From: Rhodopseudomonas palustris JSC-3b
GTDB lineage: Bacteria; Pseudomonadota; Alphaproteobacteria; Rhizobiales; Xanthobacteraceae
DNA length: 64,000 nt
Direction: 5' to 3'
NCBI GenBank assembly: GCA_000504425.1
Contig: KI632513.1
Location: forward strand, 3,641,974 to 3,705,973
In this document: piece after piece, positions 41,674 through 48,700 of the stretch
Layout of the letters: the number at the start of each line of letters is the position of its first letter
How positions within the stretch are numbered: the first letter of the stretch is position 1
Notes under the pieces: generated by a model
What the model was told of the DNA's origin: nothing
What the model saw: only the letters and a program-made list of their open reading frames with translations
Database searches by the model: none
Made by a program: the position numbers and the translations under genes

Positions 41674-42396
41674 CTAATCCTTGGTGCTGCTTTCCCAGGT
41701 GGCGTATTTCACACCAGAACATTTCGACAGATCGGCGACCACGACATCCAGTTCTTTCGGATCAATGGCGGTCGCGACCAGCGTGGCGACGATTTCCGCT
41801 TTGTCCTCGGCATGTTCGGGCGTTTCGACCTCGAGGTCAGCGACCGGATAATTCGCCGCTTCGAGCCGTTCGACCAGCTGATCGCGCGCCGCATCGGCGA
41901 TCTGACCATCGACGGTGAGCCGCACCGAATAGGTCGCTTCCAGCGAGCGTTCGTCGATCGGCGATCGGTTGATGGCGTTGACCAAGGGCCGCAGCAGCGT
42001 GTTGCCGGCAATCACGAAGACGGTGAGCGCGCAGGCCTGTGCCACCATGTCGGCGCCGGCGCAACAGCCGACCGCCGAGCAGCTCCACAAGGTCGCAGCG
42101 GTGTTAAGCCCGCGGACATTCATGCCTTCCTTCATGATGACGCCGGCGCCGAGAAAGCCGACGCCGGACACCACATAGGCGATGACATGCACCGCGCCCT
42201 CAGCGCCTTTGAGGTGCATGGCGAGATCGACAAACGCCGCCGACGCGGTTGCGACCAGCACATTGGTGCGCAGCCCCGCGGTGCGCAGCCGGTATTGGCG
42301 CTCGGCGCCGATCAGCATGCCGAGCACGAAGGCCACGGTCAGGCTGAGCAGCGTGTCGAGAAAATCGAAGGTTTGGAAGGTGGTCAGGAATCGCAT
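41674..42396 (-). CDS. MgtC/SapB-family membrane protein
   Basis: The 240-residue inner membrane protein has the MgtC N-terminal domain with about five helices and the signature motifs VLGMLIGAERQYRLRTAGLRTN and GVGFLGAGVIMKEG...VRGLNTAATLW, followed by a soluble ACT-like domain (YSVRLTVDGQIADAARDQLVE). MgtC proteins modulate ATP synthase or Mg2+ transport in low magnesium and inside hosts; here only the family can be stated. A homologous link to the ATP synthase genes at 62066 is coincidental in position. Confidence 0.9.
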   Translation of the reverse strand: MRFLTTFQTFDFLDTLLSLTVAFVLGMLIGAERQYRLRTAGLRTNVLVATASAAFVDLAMHLKGAEGAVHVIAYVVSGVGFLGAGVIMKEGMNVRGLNTAATLWSCSAVGCCAGADMVAQACALTVFVIAGNTLLRPLVNAINRSPIDERSLEATYSVRLTVDGQIADAARDQLVERLEAANYPVADLEVETPEHAEDKAEIVATLVATAIDPKELDVVVADLSKCSGVKYATWESSTKD

Positions 42397-42445
42397 GGAG
42401 ACGATGATAGTCGCTCAGCGATGACGTTGGAACGTCAGACCCAAC

Positions 42446-43465
42446 CTATAGTGGCAAAACCCCGACCTCACCGTCCTCGCAGGCATAGGCCAGCGTCTCG
42501 CCATCCGCGGCCCAGGCCACGGCGGCCACTGGACTGCCTTCGCCGCGCACCAGGATTTCCGCGCCGTCGCCGATGCGCACCATCAGCACCACGCCATTGC
42601 TATAGCCGCACGCCAGCACCTCGGCATTGGCATCGCAGGCCACCGCGGTGACGCGCGCCTGCAGCGGCGCCAGCATCGCCGGCTGTTTGCCCATCGGCCC
42701 GTCCTTGGTCGCGAACGGCCAGATGATCACCGCGTCCGCGCCCGAGGTCGCCAGCCCCTTGCCGCCCACGGTCCAGGCCATCGAGCGCACCCGGCCGGGA
42801 TAGCCGGTCATGCGCATGTGCTGGCCATCGGAAAGCCGCCAGCCATGCAGTGCCGGCTCGTGCATCGCGGTGATCAGGAAGCGATTGTCGGCGCTGAACA
42901 TCACGCCGAGATGCGAGCCGGCCCATTCCAGCACGTCCGGCTTGGCCGCCATATTGGGAAACCACAGCGTCACGCCGTTATAGTGCGCGATCGCGAGCCG
43001 CAGTCCTTTCGGCGCGAAAGCCAGCCCGCCGACCGTGGAGGGCACGTCGAAGCTCTTTTCCTCGCCCTTGGGCATGCGGACGAACGCGGTCTTGCCGGCC
43101 GACCAGGCGACCGCCCCGTCGGGATGCAGCGCGACATTGTCGATCCAGCGCCGCTTGGCATCGGTAGCGATCGTGGTGGCGGTGCCGCTGGCGTCGATCG
43201 CGGTGACCTTGCCGTCATCGCCGCCGGTCAGAAGACGCTTTCCGTCGCTGGCGGCACACAGAATCGCGCCGAACGCGACTTCGATCCGCTCGGTCTGATC
43301 AAGACCGCGGATCAAAGTGACGGCTTCCTCGGTGCCGACCACTGCGAGCGTGTCGCCGAGGAAGAATGCGGACGCGGCTGGGGCGCCGAGCGCGAATTTA
43401 TGGACGCGCGCGGTGACCGAGGGGATCGAGGCTTCGGCGGCGCCGGACTGGATGTCGCTGGTCAT
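42446..43465 (-). CDS. WD40-repeat protein, last gene of the zinc operon
   Basis: The 339-residue protein is made of repeated beta-propeller blades, e.g. AFGAILCAASDGKRLLTGGDDGKVTAID, VAWSAGKTAFVRM, AVAWAADGETLAYACEDGEVGV; seven blades are likely. No signal peptide is seen. Its ATG overlaps the GTPase stop in ATGA, so it is translated together with the COG0523 GTPase. Function is unknown; the tight coupling suggests an accessory or client of the zinc GTPase. I am sure of the fold type, not of the role. The start is ATG 43465 rather than 43477. Confidence 0.85.
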   Translation of the reverse strand: MTSDIQSGAAEASIPSVTARVHKFALGAPAASAFFLGDTLAVVGTEEAVTLIRGLDQTERIEVAFGAILCAASDGKRLLTGGDDGKVTAIDASGTATTIATDAKRRWIDNVALHPDGAVAWSAGKTAFVRMPKGEEKSFDVPSTVGGLAFAPKGLRLAIAHYNGVTLWFPNMAAKPDVLEWAGSHLGVMFSADNRFLITAMHEPALHGWRLSDGQHMRMTGYPGRVRSMAWTVGGKGLATSGADAVIIWPFATKDGPMGKQPAMLAPLQARVTAVACDANAEVLACGYSNGVVLMVRIGDGAEILVRGEGSPVAAVAWAADGETLAYACEDGEVGVLPL

Positions 43466-44529
43466 GCGGCGATACACTTGTCAAAGCCGTCGCGGATCGC
43501 CTGTTCGGGCAGATCGCGACCGATGAACACCACGCGGCTAAGCCGCGGCTCGTCCTCGCGCCACGGGCGCTGATGATCGCCTTCCAGCATCATATGCACG
43601 CCCTGAAACACGTAGCGGTCGTCATCGCCGGAAAAGGCCAGGATGCCCTTGGAGCGCAGAATCTTCTGGCCTTCGGTCGCCACCAATTGCTGCAGCCAGG
43701 GCATGAATTTCTTCGGATCGAGCGGCTTGTCGCTGGATAGCGCCAGCGATTGCATATGCTCGTCATGATAGTGCTTGAGGCCATGGCCGTGGTGATCACC
43801 ATGGTGGTGATCATGGCCGCAATGCGGGTCGTGGCAATGCTCGTGATCATGATCGTGGTCGTGATCATCGCTGCCTTCGAGGAATTCCGGCTCGATCTCC
43901 AAAATGCGATCGAGATCAAAGGCGCCGCGATCGAGCACGTCGGCCAGCGCCACCTGGCAGCGCTGGGTACGGTGCAGATGGGCGTAGGGGTTGATGCCGC
44001 GAATGCGCGCTTCCACTTCGGCGAGTTCGGCCGGCGTCACGAGGTCGGTCTTGTTGAGGATGATCACGTCGGCGAAGGCGATCTGGTTCTTGGCTTCCGG
44101 CGCGTCTTTCAGCCGGTCGCTGAGCCATTTGGCGTCGGCCACCGTGACCACGGCGTCGAGCCGGGCGTTGTTCTGCACGTCTTCGTCGACAAAGAAGGTC
44201 TGCGCCACGGGCGCCGGATCAGCAAGGCCGGTGGTCTCGACGATGATGGCGTCGAACTTACCGCGCCGCTTCATCAAGCCACCGAGAATCCGCACCAGAT
44301 CGCCGCGCACCGTGCAGCAGATGCAGCCGTTGTTCATCTCGAACACTTCTTCATCGGCGCCGATGATCAAATCATTGTCGATGCCGATCTCGCCGAATTC
44401 GTTGACGATCACCGCATATTTCTTGCCGTGGTTTTCCGACAGAATTCGGTTCAGCAAGGTAGTCTTGCCGGCGCCGAGATAGCCGGTGAGCACGGTGACA
44501 GGGACTTTTTCGGACGCGGGTGACGACAT
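43462..44529 (-). CDS. COG0523 (CobW-like) metal-chaperone GTPase, zinc-linked
   Basis: COG0523 GTPases use GTP to deliver metal to target proteins. The 355-residue protein has Walker A TGYLGAGKTTLLN, the metal site GCICC (C-x-C-C), Walker B-type VETTGLADP and NKTD. A His/Asp-rich loop (about residues 220-255, DHDHDHDHEHCHD and following) precedes the CobW C-terminal domain. Downstream of znuABC under a Zur-type site, zinc is the likely metal rather than cobalt. ATG 44529 is chosen. The 135-base gap to znuA contains GC-rich hairpins of unknown meaning. Confidence 0.92.
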   Translation of the reverse strand: MSSPASEKVPVTVLTGYLGAGKTTLLNRILSENHGKKYAVIVNEFGEIGIDNDLIIGADEEVFEMNNGCICCTVRGDLVRILGGLMKRRGKFDAIIVETTGLADPAPVAQTFFVDEDVQNNARLDAVVTVADAKWLSDRLKDAPEAKNQIAFADVIILNKTDLVTPAELAEVEARIRGINPYAHLHRTQRCQVALADVLDRGAFDLDRILEIEPEFLEGSDDHDHDHDHEHCHDPHCGHDHHHGDHHGHGLKHYHDEHMQSLALSSDKPLDPKKFMPWLQQLVATEGQKILRSKGILAFSGDDDRYVFQGVHMMLEGDHQRPWREDEPRLSRVVFIGRDLPEQAIRDGFDKCIAA

Positions 44530-44664
44530 CGGGCTGCTTCTCCAGGCACACCCCGGCTCCATCGGGAACGCATTCGCGCGCCGCGCCTGACACCAGGGTC
44601 GAACGGGTGAGGTCCAGCGGAGTGCCCGTGCAAGGGCAGCCCCAGGGACCGGAACGGAAGCGCG

Positions 44665-45594
44665 CTAGTCGCCCAGCGCGCTCGTCAGCGCCTTTATATT
44701 GTGGCGGACCATGGCAATGTAAGTGGGCGCTTCGCCGTTTTCATCGGTCAGGCTGTCGGAATACAGCGCGTCGCCGATCTTGGCGCCGGTCTCGGCAGCG
44801 ATCCGGCGCATCAGCCGCGGGTCGGTGATGGTCTCGATGAACACCGCCGGAATGGCTTCGGCCTTGATCTGCTTGATGATCCTGGCGACGGCGCGGGCGC
44901 TGGCCTCGGCATCGGTGGAAACGCCCTGCGGGGCGATGAAGGCAATGCCATAGGCGTTGGCGAAATAGCCGAACGCGTCGTGGGTCGAGATCACCTTGCG
45001 GCGCTGCGCGGGGATCTTGGCGATCGCGGCCCGGATCTCGCTATCGAGCGCGTCGAGCTTGCCGAGATAATCCGCGGCATTGGCGGCATAGAGCGCGGCG
45101 CCGTCCGGATCGGCCGCGGCGAGCGCATCACGGATGTTGCCGACATAGACCTTGACGTTGGCAACCGACTGCCAGGCATGCGGGTCGAATTGCGCGTCAT
45201 GAGGGTGGGCGTTGTGGCTGTGATCCTTGTGATCGTGATCAGCGTCCGCCGCCTCGAGCGGCTTGATGCCCCGGCTGGCTTCGATCACCGTCGCCTTGCT
45301 GCCGGATGATTTCACCAGCCGCGGCAACCAGCCCTCGAAGCCCAGGCCGTTGACGATCACCAGTTTGGCGGCGGCGATGCGCTTCGCATCCGCTGGCGAG
45401 GGCGTATAGACATGGGCGTCGCCGCCCGGGCCGATCAGCGTGGTGATCTGGGCCCGGTCGCCGGCGACGTTGCGCACCAAATCGGCCAGGATCGTAAAGC
45501 TGGCGACCACCTCGATCTTGTTTTGGGCGCGCGCCGGCGCGGTCGAAGTGAGGGACAGCGCGAGCAAAGCGAGGGCGATCCAGATCTGACGCAT
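44665..45594 (-). CDS. znuA: Zinc ABC transporter substrate-binding protein
   Basis: ZnuA captures zinc in the periplasm and passes it to ZnuB. The 309-residue protein has a signal peptide (IWIALALLALSLTSTAPARAQ), the first metal histidine in GGDAHVYTPSP, a histidine-rich loop DADHDHKDHSHNAHPHDAQ characteristic of zinc (not manganese) binders, the second histidine in FDPHAWQS, the third in STHDAFGYFA, and a C-terminal acidic ligand segment ALYSDSLTDE. GGAG precedes ATG 45594. The frame is open further upstream into znuB, but that is antisense-like composition. Confidence 0.95.
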   Translation of the reverse strand: MRQIWIALALLALSLTSTAPARAQNKIEVVASFTILADLVRNVAGDRAQITTLIGPGGDAHVYTPSPADAKRIAAAKLVIVNGLGFEGWLPRLVKSSGSKATVIEASRGIKPLEAADADHDHKDHSHNAHPHDAQFDPHAWQSVANVKVYVGNIRDALAAADPDGAALYAANAADYLGKLDALDSEIRAAIAKIPAQRRKVISTHDAFGYFANAYGIAFIAPQGVSTDAEASARAVARIIKQIKAEAIPAVFIETITDPRLMRRIAAETGAKIGDALYSDSLTDENGEAPTYIAMVRHNIKALTSALGD

Positions 45595-45605
45595 GGCGAC
45601 TCCGG

Positions 45606-46481
45606 TCAGGCTTCGAGATGGCGGCCGGGAAACAGCCGGCGCAGCAGGCCGCCGACCGGCCCGATCAACACCGACAGCAGATAAAGCACCGCGCTGGCCA
45701 GGATGATGGCGGGCCCAGCCGGCACCTCGGTGTGAAACGACAGCAACAGCCCGGCATAGCCGGAGAGCAGCGCGCTGATGCTGGCGATCACCAGCATCGC
45801 GGAGATGTCGCGCGCCCAAAAGCGCGCGATCCCGGCCGGCAGGATCATCAGGCCGACCGCCAGCAGGGTGCCGAGCGCGTGGAAACCATTGACCAGATTG
45901 AGCACCACCAGGCCGAGAAAGATCATGTGCGCCGGCCCGCCGGCGCGGCTGACCGTGCGCAGAAATAGCGGGTCGACGCATTCGATCACCAGCGGCCGAA
46001 AAATCAGCGCCAGCACGATCAGGGTCAGCGTGGCATTGAACGCGATCACCAATAGCGTCGGGTCATCGAGCGCCAGGATATTGCCGAACAGCACGTGCAG
46101 CAGATCGATATTGCTGCCCTTCAAGGAGACGATGGTGACGCCGAGCGCCAGTGACACCAGATAGAACGCGGCGAGCGAGGCGTCCTCTTTCAACTGCGTG
46201 ACGCGCGACACCAGCCCGGACAGCAGCGCGACCACGAAGCCGGCCAGGATGCCGCCAATGGTCATCGCGAACAGGCTCAGCCCCGAGATCAGAAAACCGA
46301 TTGCGGCGCCGGGCAGGATCGCATGCGCGATCGCGTCGCCGGCGAGACTCATCCGGCGCAGCATCAGGAACACGCCGATCGGCGCGCCAGCCAGTGCCAG
46401 CGCCAGCAGGCCGGCAAAAGCCCGGCGCATGAATTCGAATTCGATGAACGGGCCGAGCAGGGCGTCATACAGCCAGGTCAT
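45606..46481 (-). CDS. znuB: Zinc ABC transporter permease
   Basis: ZnuB is the membrane channel of the zinc importer (ABC-3 family). The 291-residue protein has about eight helices. It opens MTWLYDALLGPFIEFEFMRR and has the family segment RRMSLAGDAIAHAILPGAAIGF, shown in part as LAGDAIAHAILPG. Its ATG overlaps the znuC stop in ATGA, and znuA begins 11 bases after its stop, a compact operon. Confidence 0.95.
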   Translation of the reverse strand: MTWLYDALLGPFIEFEFMRRAFAGLLALALAGAPIGVFLMLRRMSLAGDAIAHAILPGAAIGFLISGLSLFAMTIGGILAGFVVALLSGLVSRVTQLKEDASLAAFYLVSLALGVTIVSLKGSNIDLLHVLFGNILALDDPTLLVIAFNATLTLIVLALIFRPLVIECVDPLFLRTVSRAGGPAHMIFLGLVVLNLVNGFHALGTLLAVGLMILPAGIARFWARDISAMLVIASISALLSGYAGLLLSFHTEVPAGPAIILASAVLYLLSVLIGPVGGLLRRLFPGRHLEA

Positions 46482-47239
46482 GATACGGCCTGCCGATTGG
46501 TCGGATCGCCGGCGCAGGCGGCCGCCTGGTCATCGAACGCTTCGCACATGCGCCGGGCCTCTTGCAGGTTGGCGTCGGTCAGGGTCTGCTTGGTCGGCCC
46601 CCAGGCCACCACGCTGCGCGCCAAGAGCAGGGTTTCCGGAAACGCCGCGCGCACCAGGTCGAAATCATGCAGCGCCGCCAGCACGGTGCGGCCTTCGTCG
46701 TGCCAGCGCCGCACCAGTTCGAGCAGGTCCTCGGTGGTCTTGGCGTCGATGGCGTTGAACGGCTCGTCGAGCACGATCACGTCGGCGTCCTGCAGCAGCG
46801 TGCGTGCGAACAGCATGCGCTGGGTCTGGCCGCCGGACAGCGTGCCGATGATGCGGTTTTCAAAGCCCTGCAAGCCGACCGCGGCCAGCGCCCGGATGAT
46901 GTCGTCGCGCTCGCGGCGGCCGATGCCGCCAAACAGCCCGCAGCGGTGCCACAGGCCGGTGCCGACGAAATCGAATACCGAGATCGGGAAACTGCGGTCG
47001 AGATCGGCAATCTGCGGCAGATAGGCGATATCGCGCACCGCGAGCCCGCCACGGTCGATCACCCCTGCCAGGGGTTTTAGAATACCGACAACGCCGCGAA
47101 ATAAGGTCGATTTGCCGGCGCCGTTGGGCCCGACCACCGCCAGCAGCGTGCCAGCGGCGATTGTGCCGCTCAGGTGGTGCACCGCCGGGTGACGGTCATA
47201 GCCCAGCGTGACGTCGCGGAAGATCAGCGGCACGGTCAC
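46478..47239 (-). CDS. znuC: Zinc ABC transporter ATP-binding protein
   Basis: ZnuC powers zinc import. The 253-residue protein has Walker A VVGPNGAGKSTLFRG, signature LSGGQTQRMLFARTL, Walker B VIVLDEPFNAID and the H-loop LAALHDFDLV. The start is placed at GTG 47239 because it overlaps the upstream small gene's stop in GTGA, the same coupling seen elsewhere in this operon; GTG 47269 in the same frame is an alternative. A C-terminal tail extends past the last ABC motif with two cysteines (RMCEAFDDQAAACAGD). Confidence 0.94.
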   Translation of the reverse strand: MTVPLIFRDVTLGYDRHPAVHHLSGTIAAGTLLAVVGPNGAGKSTLFRGVVGILKPLAGVIDRGGLAVRDIAYLPQIADLDRSFPISVFDFVGTGLWHRCGLFGGIGRRERDDIIRALAAVGLQGFENRIIGTLSGGQTQRMLFARTLLQDADVIVLDEPFNAIDAKTTEDLLELVRRWHDEGRTVLAALHDFDLVRAAFPETLLLARSVVAWGPTKQTLTDANLQEARRMCEAFDDQAAACAGDPTNRQAVS

Positions 47240-47427
47240 GGCCGGACCCCGGTCAAAACCAGCGTCCACAACACCGCGCTGAGCGCCCCTGCGACCAGAA
47301 GTCGCCCGGTTACGGTCATTCTCAGCAGCGACCAGCCGGGCGTTTGGGTAGGATGCGGTGCCTCGGCACCGTGATTGTGCCGATGATGGGGGCCGGAGTG
47401 GCCATGGCCATGAGAGGAAACGGACAT
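47236..47427 (-). CDS. Small His-rich single-pass membrane protein heading the zinc operon
   Basis: The 63-residue product has an N-terminal histidine-rich stretch (MSVSSHGHGHSGPHHRHNHG, eight histidines in 20 residues) and one C-terminal membrane helix (LLVAGALSAVLWTLVLTGV). It is the first gene after the Zur-type palindrome, and its stop overlaps the znuC start in GTGA, so it should be made with the importer under zinc starvation. A role in binding zinc at the membrane is inferred only from composition and context. GTG 47445 is an alternative start. No known family is recognised. Confidence 0.72.
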   Translation of the reverse strand: MSVSSHGHGHSGPHHRHNHGAEAPHPTQTPGWSLLRMTVTGRLLVAGALSAVLWTLVLTGVRP

Positions 47428-47463
47428 TTTGGGCAGGCTCAGCACCGCGCCGTGCGGATGGCG

Positions 47464-47480
47464 ACGTTATATTATAACAT
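47464..47480 (-). promoter_or_regulatory. Zur-type operator over the zinc operon promoter
   Basis: The core GTTATATTATAAC is a near-perfect palindrome of the form known for alphaproteobacterial Zur boxes. On the minus strand it contains TATAAT, a consensus -10 element, so bound repressor would block RNA polymerase. It lies 36 bases upstream of the small His-rich gene. Confidence 0.82.
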
Positions 47481-47599
47481 CAGCCGGCGGCTCAACTGCA
47501 ACAGTTCGGCTGAACCATGGCAGCGGGGTTGCGGCATTGCACCAAACGGTAGCGAAGTTGCCAAAAATGGTTAGCGAATGGTCAACGCAACCGTTCCAA

Positions 47600-47636
47600 T
47601 TAAGGCGTCATTAAGGTCTCATTAAGGCGGTATTAA
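47600..47636 (+). promoter_or_regulatory. Tandem CtrA-type sites (four TTAA half-sites, 11-bp period)
   Basis: TTAA starts at 47600, 47611, 47622 and 47633, each pair separated by exactly seven bases, giving three overlapping TTAA-N7-TTAA motifs. This is the CtrA recognition pattern of alphaproteobacteria. They lie about 145-180 bases upstream of the outer-membrane protein ATG. Confidence 0.65.
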
Positions 47637-47781
47637 GCACAAATTTTCCAGGTTCCTCATAAGGTTAGTTGCGATTGGGGTGTGGCCGTTAGGTGACAGC
47701 ATTTCCCGTCGAAACTGGCTAAGTACCTTCCAGACGGCGCCGCCCAGCGGTGCCTCTGATAGAAGTCCTGGAGAAAAAACT

Positions 47782-48471
47782 ATGAAGAAGTTCCTGCTCG
47801 GCACCGTGGCGCTGATCGCGTTCGCCGCCCCCGCCGCTGCCGCCGACCTCGCGGCGCGTTCCTACACCAAGGCTCCGGCTTACGTTCCGCCGGCCCCGAT
47901 CTACAACTGGACCGGTTTCTACATCGGTGGTCACATCGGCGGCGCCTTCGTCGGCGACGACAGCATTGCCGCTGGCGCGACCCGCAACAACAACGCCGCG
48001 TTCCTCGGCGGTGTGCAGGGTGGTTACGACTGGCAGTTCGCCCCGAACTGGGTGCTCGGTATCGAAGCCCAGTACAGCTGGCTGGACCGCAACACCGACC
48101 CGGTTCGGGTCGGTACTGTGATGTTCAGCGACAACCAGAAGGGCCTCGGCTCGGTGACCGGCCGCATCGGCTACACCTGGGGTCCGGCGCTGCTGTACGC
48201 CAAGGGCGGTTACGCTTTTGCTGACTACAACACCTCGGCTATACAGGGCACCACTGTGGTCTCTGTGAACAGCAAGTCTGACGGCTACACCGTCGGTGGC
48301 GGTCTCGAATACCTGTTCGCCCCGAGCTGGTCGGGCAAGGTCGAGTATCAGTACTACAACTTCGGCAACGTCGACTTCCTGGGCTACTCGTTCAAGAACG
48401 ATGAGCACGTGGTCAAGGCCGGCCTGAACTACCGCTTCAACTGGGGTGGTCCGGTCGTCGCGAAGTACTGA
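47782..48471 (+). CDS. Outer membrane beta-barrel protein (Omp25/Omp31-like)
   Basis: The 229-residue protein has a signal peptide (MKKFLLGTVALIAFAAPAAAA) and then the typical opening of rhizobial Omp31/RopB-like proteins: a linker (SYTKAPAYVPPAPIYNW) and TGFYIGGHIGGAFVG. Repeated amphipathic strands end with VVKAGLNYRFNW. It likely forms an 8-stranded barrel with structural rather than channel function. GGAG precedes ATG 47782. It is monocistronic, with a strong terminator, and codon use is biased as in highly expressed genes. The CtrA-type sites upstream suggest cell-cycle timing. Confidence 0.93.
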   Translation: MKKFLLGTVALIAFAAPAAAADLAARSYTKAPAYVPPAPIYNWTGFYIGGHIGGAFVGDDSIAAGATRNNNAAFLGGVQGGYDWQFAPNWVLGIEAQYSWLDRNTDPVRVGTVMFSDNQKGLGSVTGRIGYTWGPALLYAKGGYAFADYNTSAIQGTTVVSVNSKSDGYTVGGGLEYLFAPSWSGKVEYQYYNFGNVDFLGYSFKNDEHVVKAGLNYRFNWGGPVVAKY

Positions 48472-48514
48472 TCGCGTCGAAACGACTTGATTGCCTCGGC
48501 AACGAGGCATCCGA

Positions 48515-48543
48515 AAGGGCCGGCTCACCGCCGGCCCTTTTTG
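48515..48543 (+). terminator. Rho-independent terminator of the OMP gene
   Basis: AAGGGCCGGC pairs with GCCGGCCCTT across TCACC, followed by TTT. It lies 43 bases after the stop codon. Confidence 0.92.
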
Positions 48544-48700
48544 TTTGTGTGGCGATGCTGTTGATTTACCGCCCAGCGAAATTCCCGTTCAGCGCGCAAT
48601 TGTACCGCGCAACTACTTTTGTCAGGCCAAAAATTAACCCGTGGCTCTGATACTCGCCTGGCGATCCAGTCACCAAGAATGGACGCGGGGAGAAAACGAG

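Larger units (their letters stand above)
47428..47781. other. 354-bp intergenic region between the zinc operon and the OMP gene
   Basis: It holds the Zur-type palindrome near the left end, four TTAA half-sites at 47600-47636, and the OMP gene leader with GGAG at 47770. No protein or RNA gene was recognised between these elements. Confidence 0.75.

Noticed and set aside
44530-44664. Cobalamin-type riboswitch before the COG0523 GTPase
   Set aside because: Some GC-rich hairpins are present, but I could not align the core B12-box elements on the coding strand.
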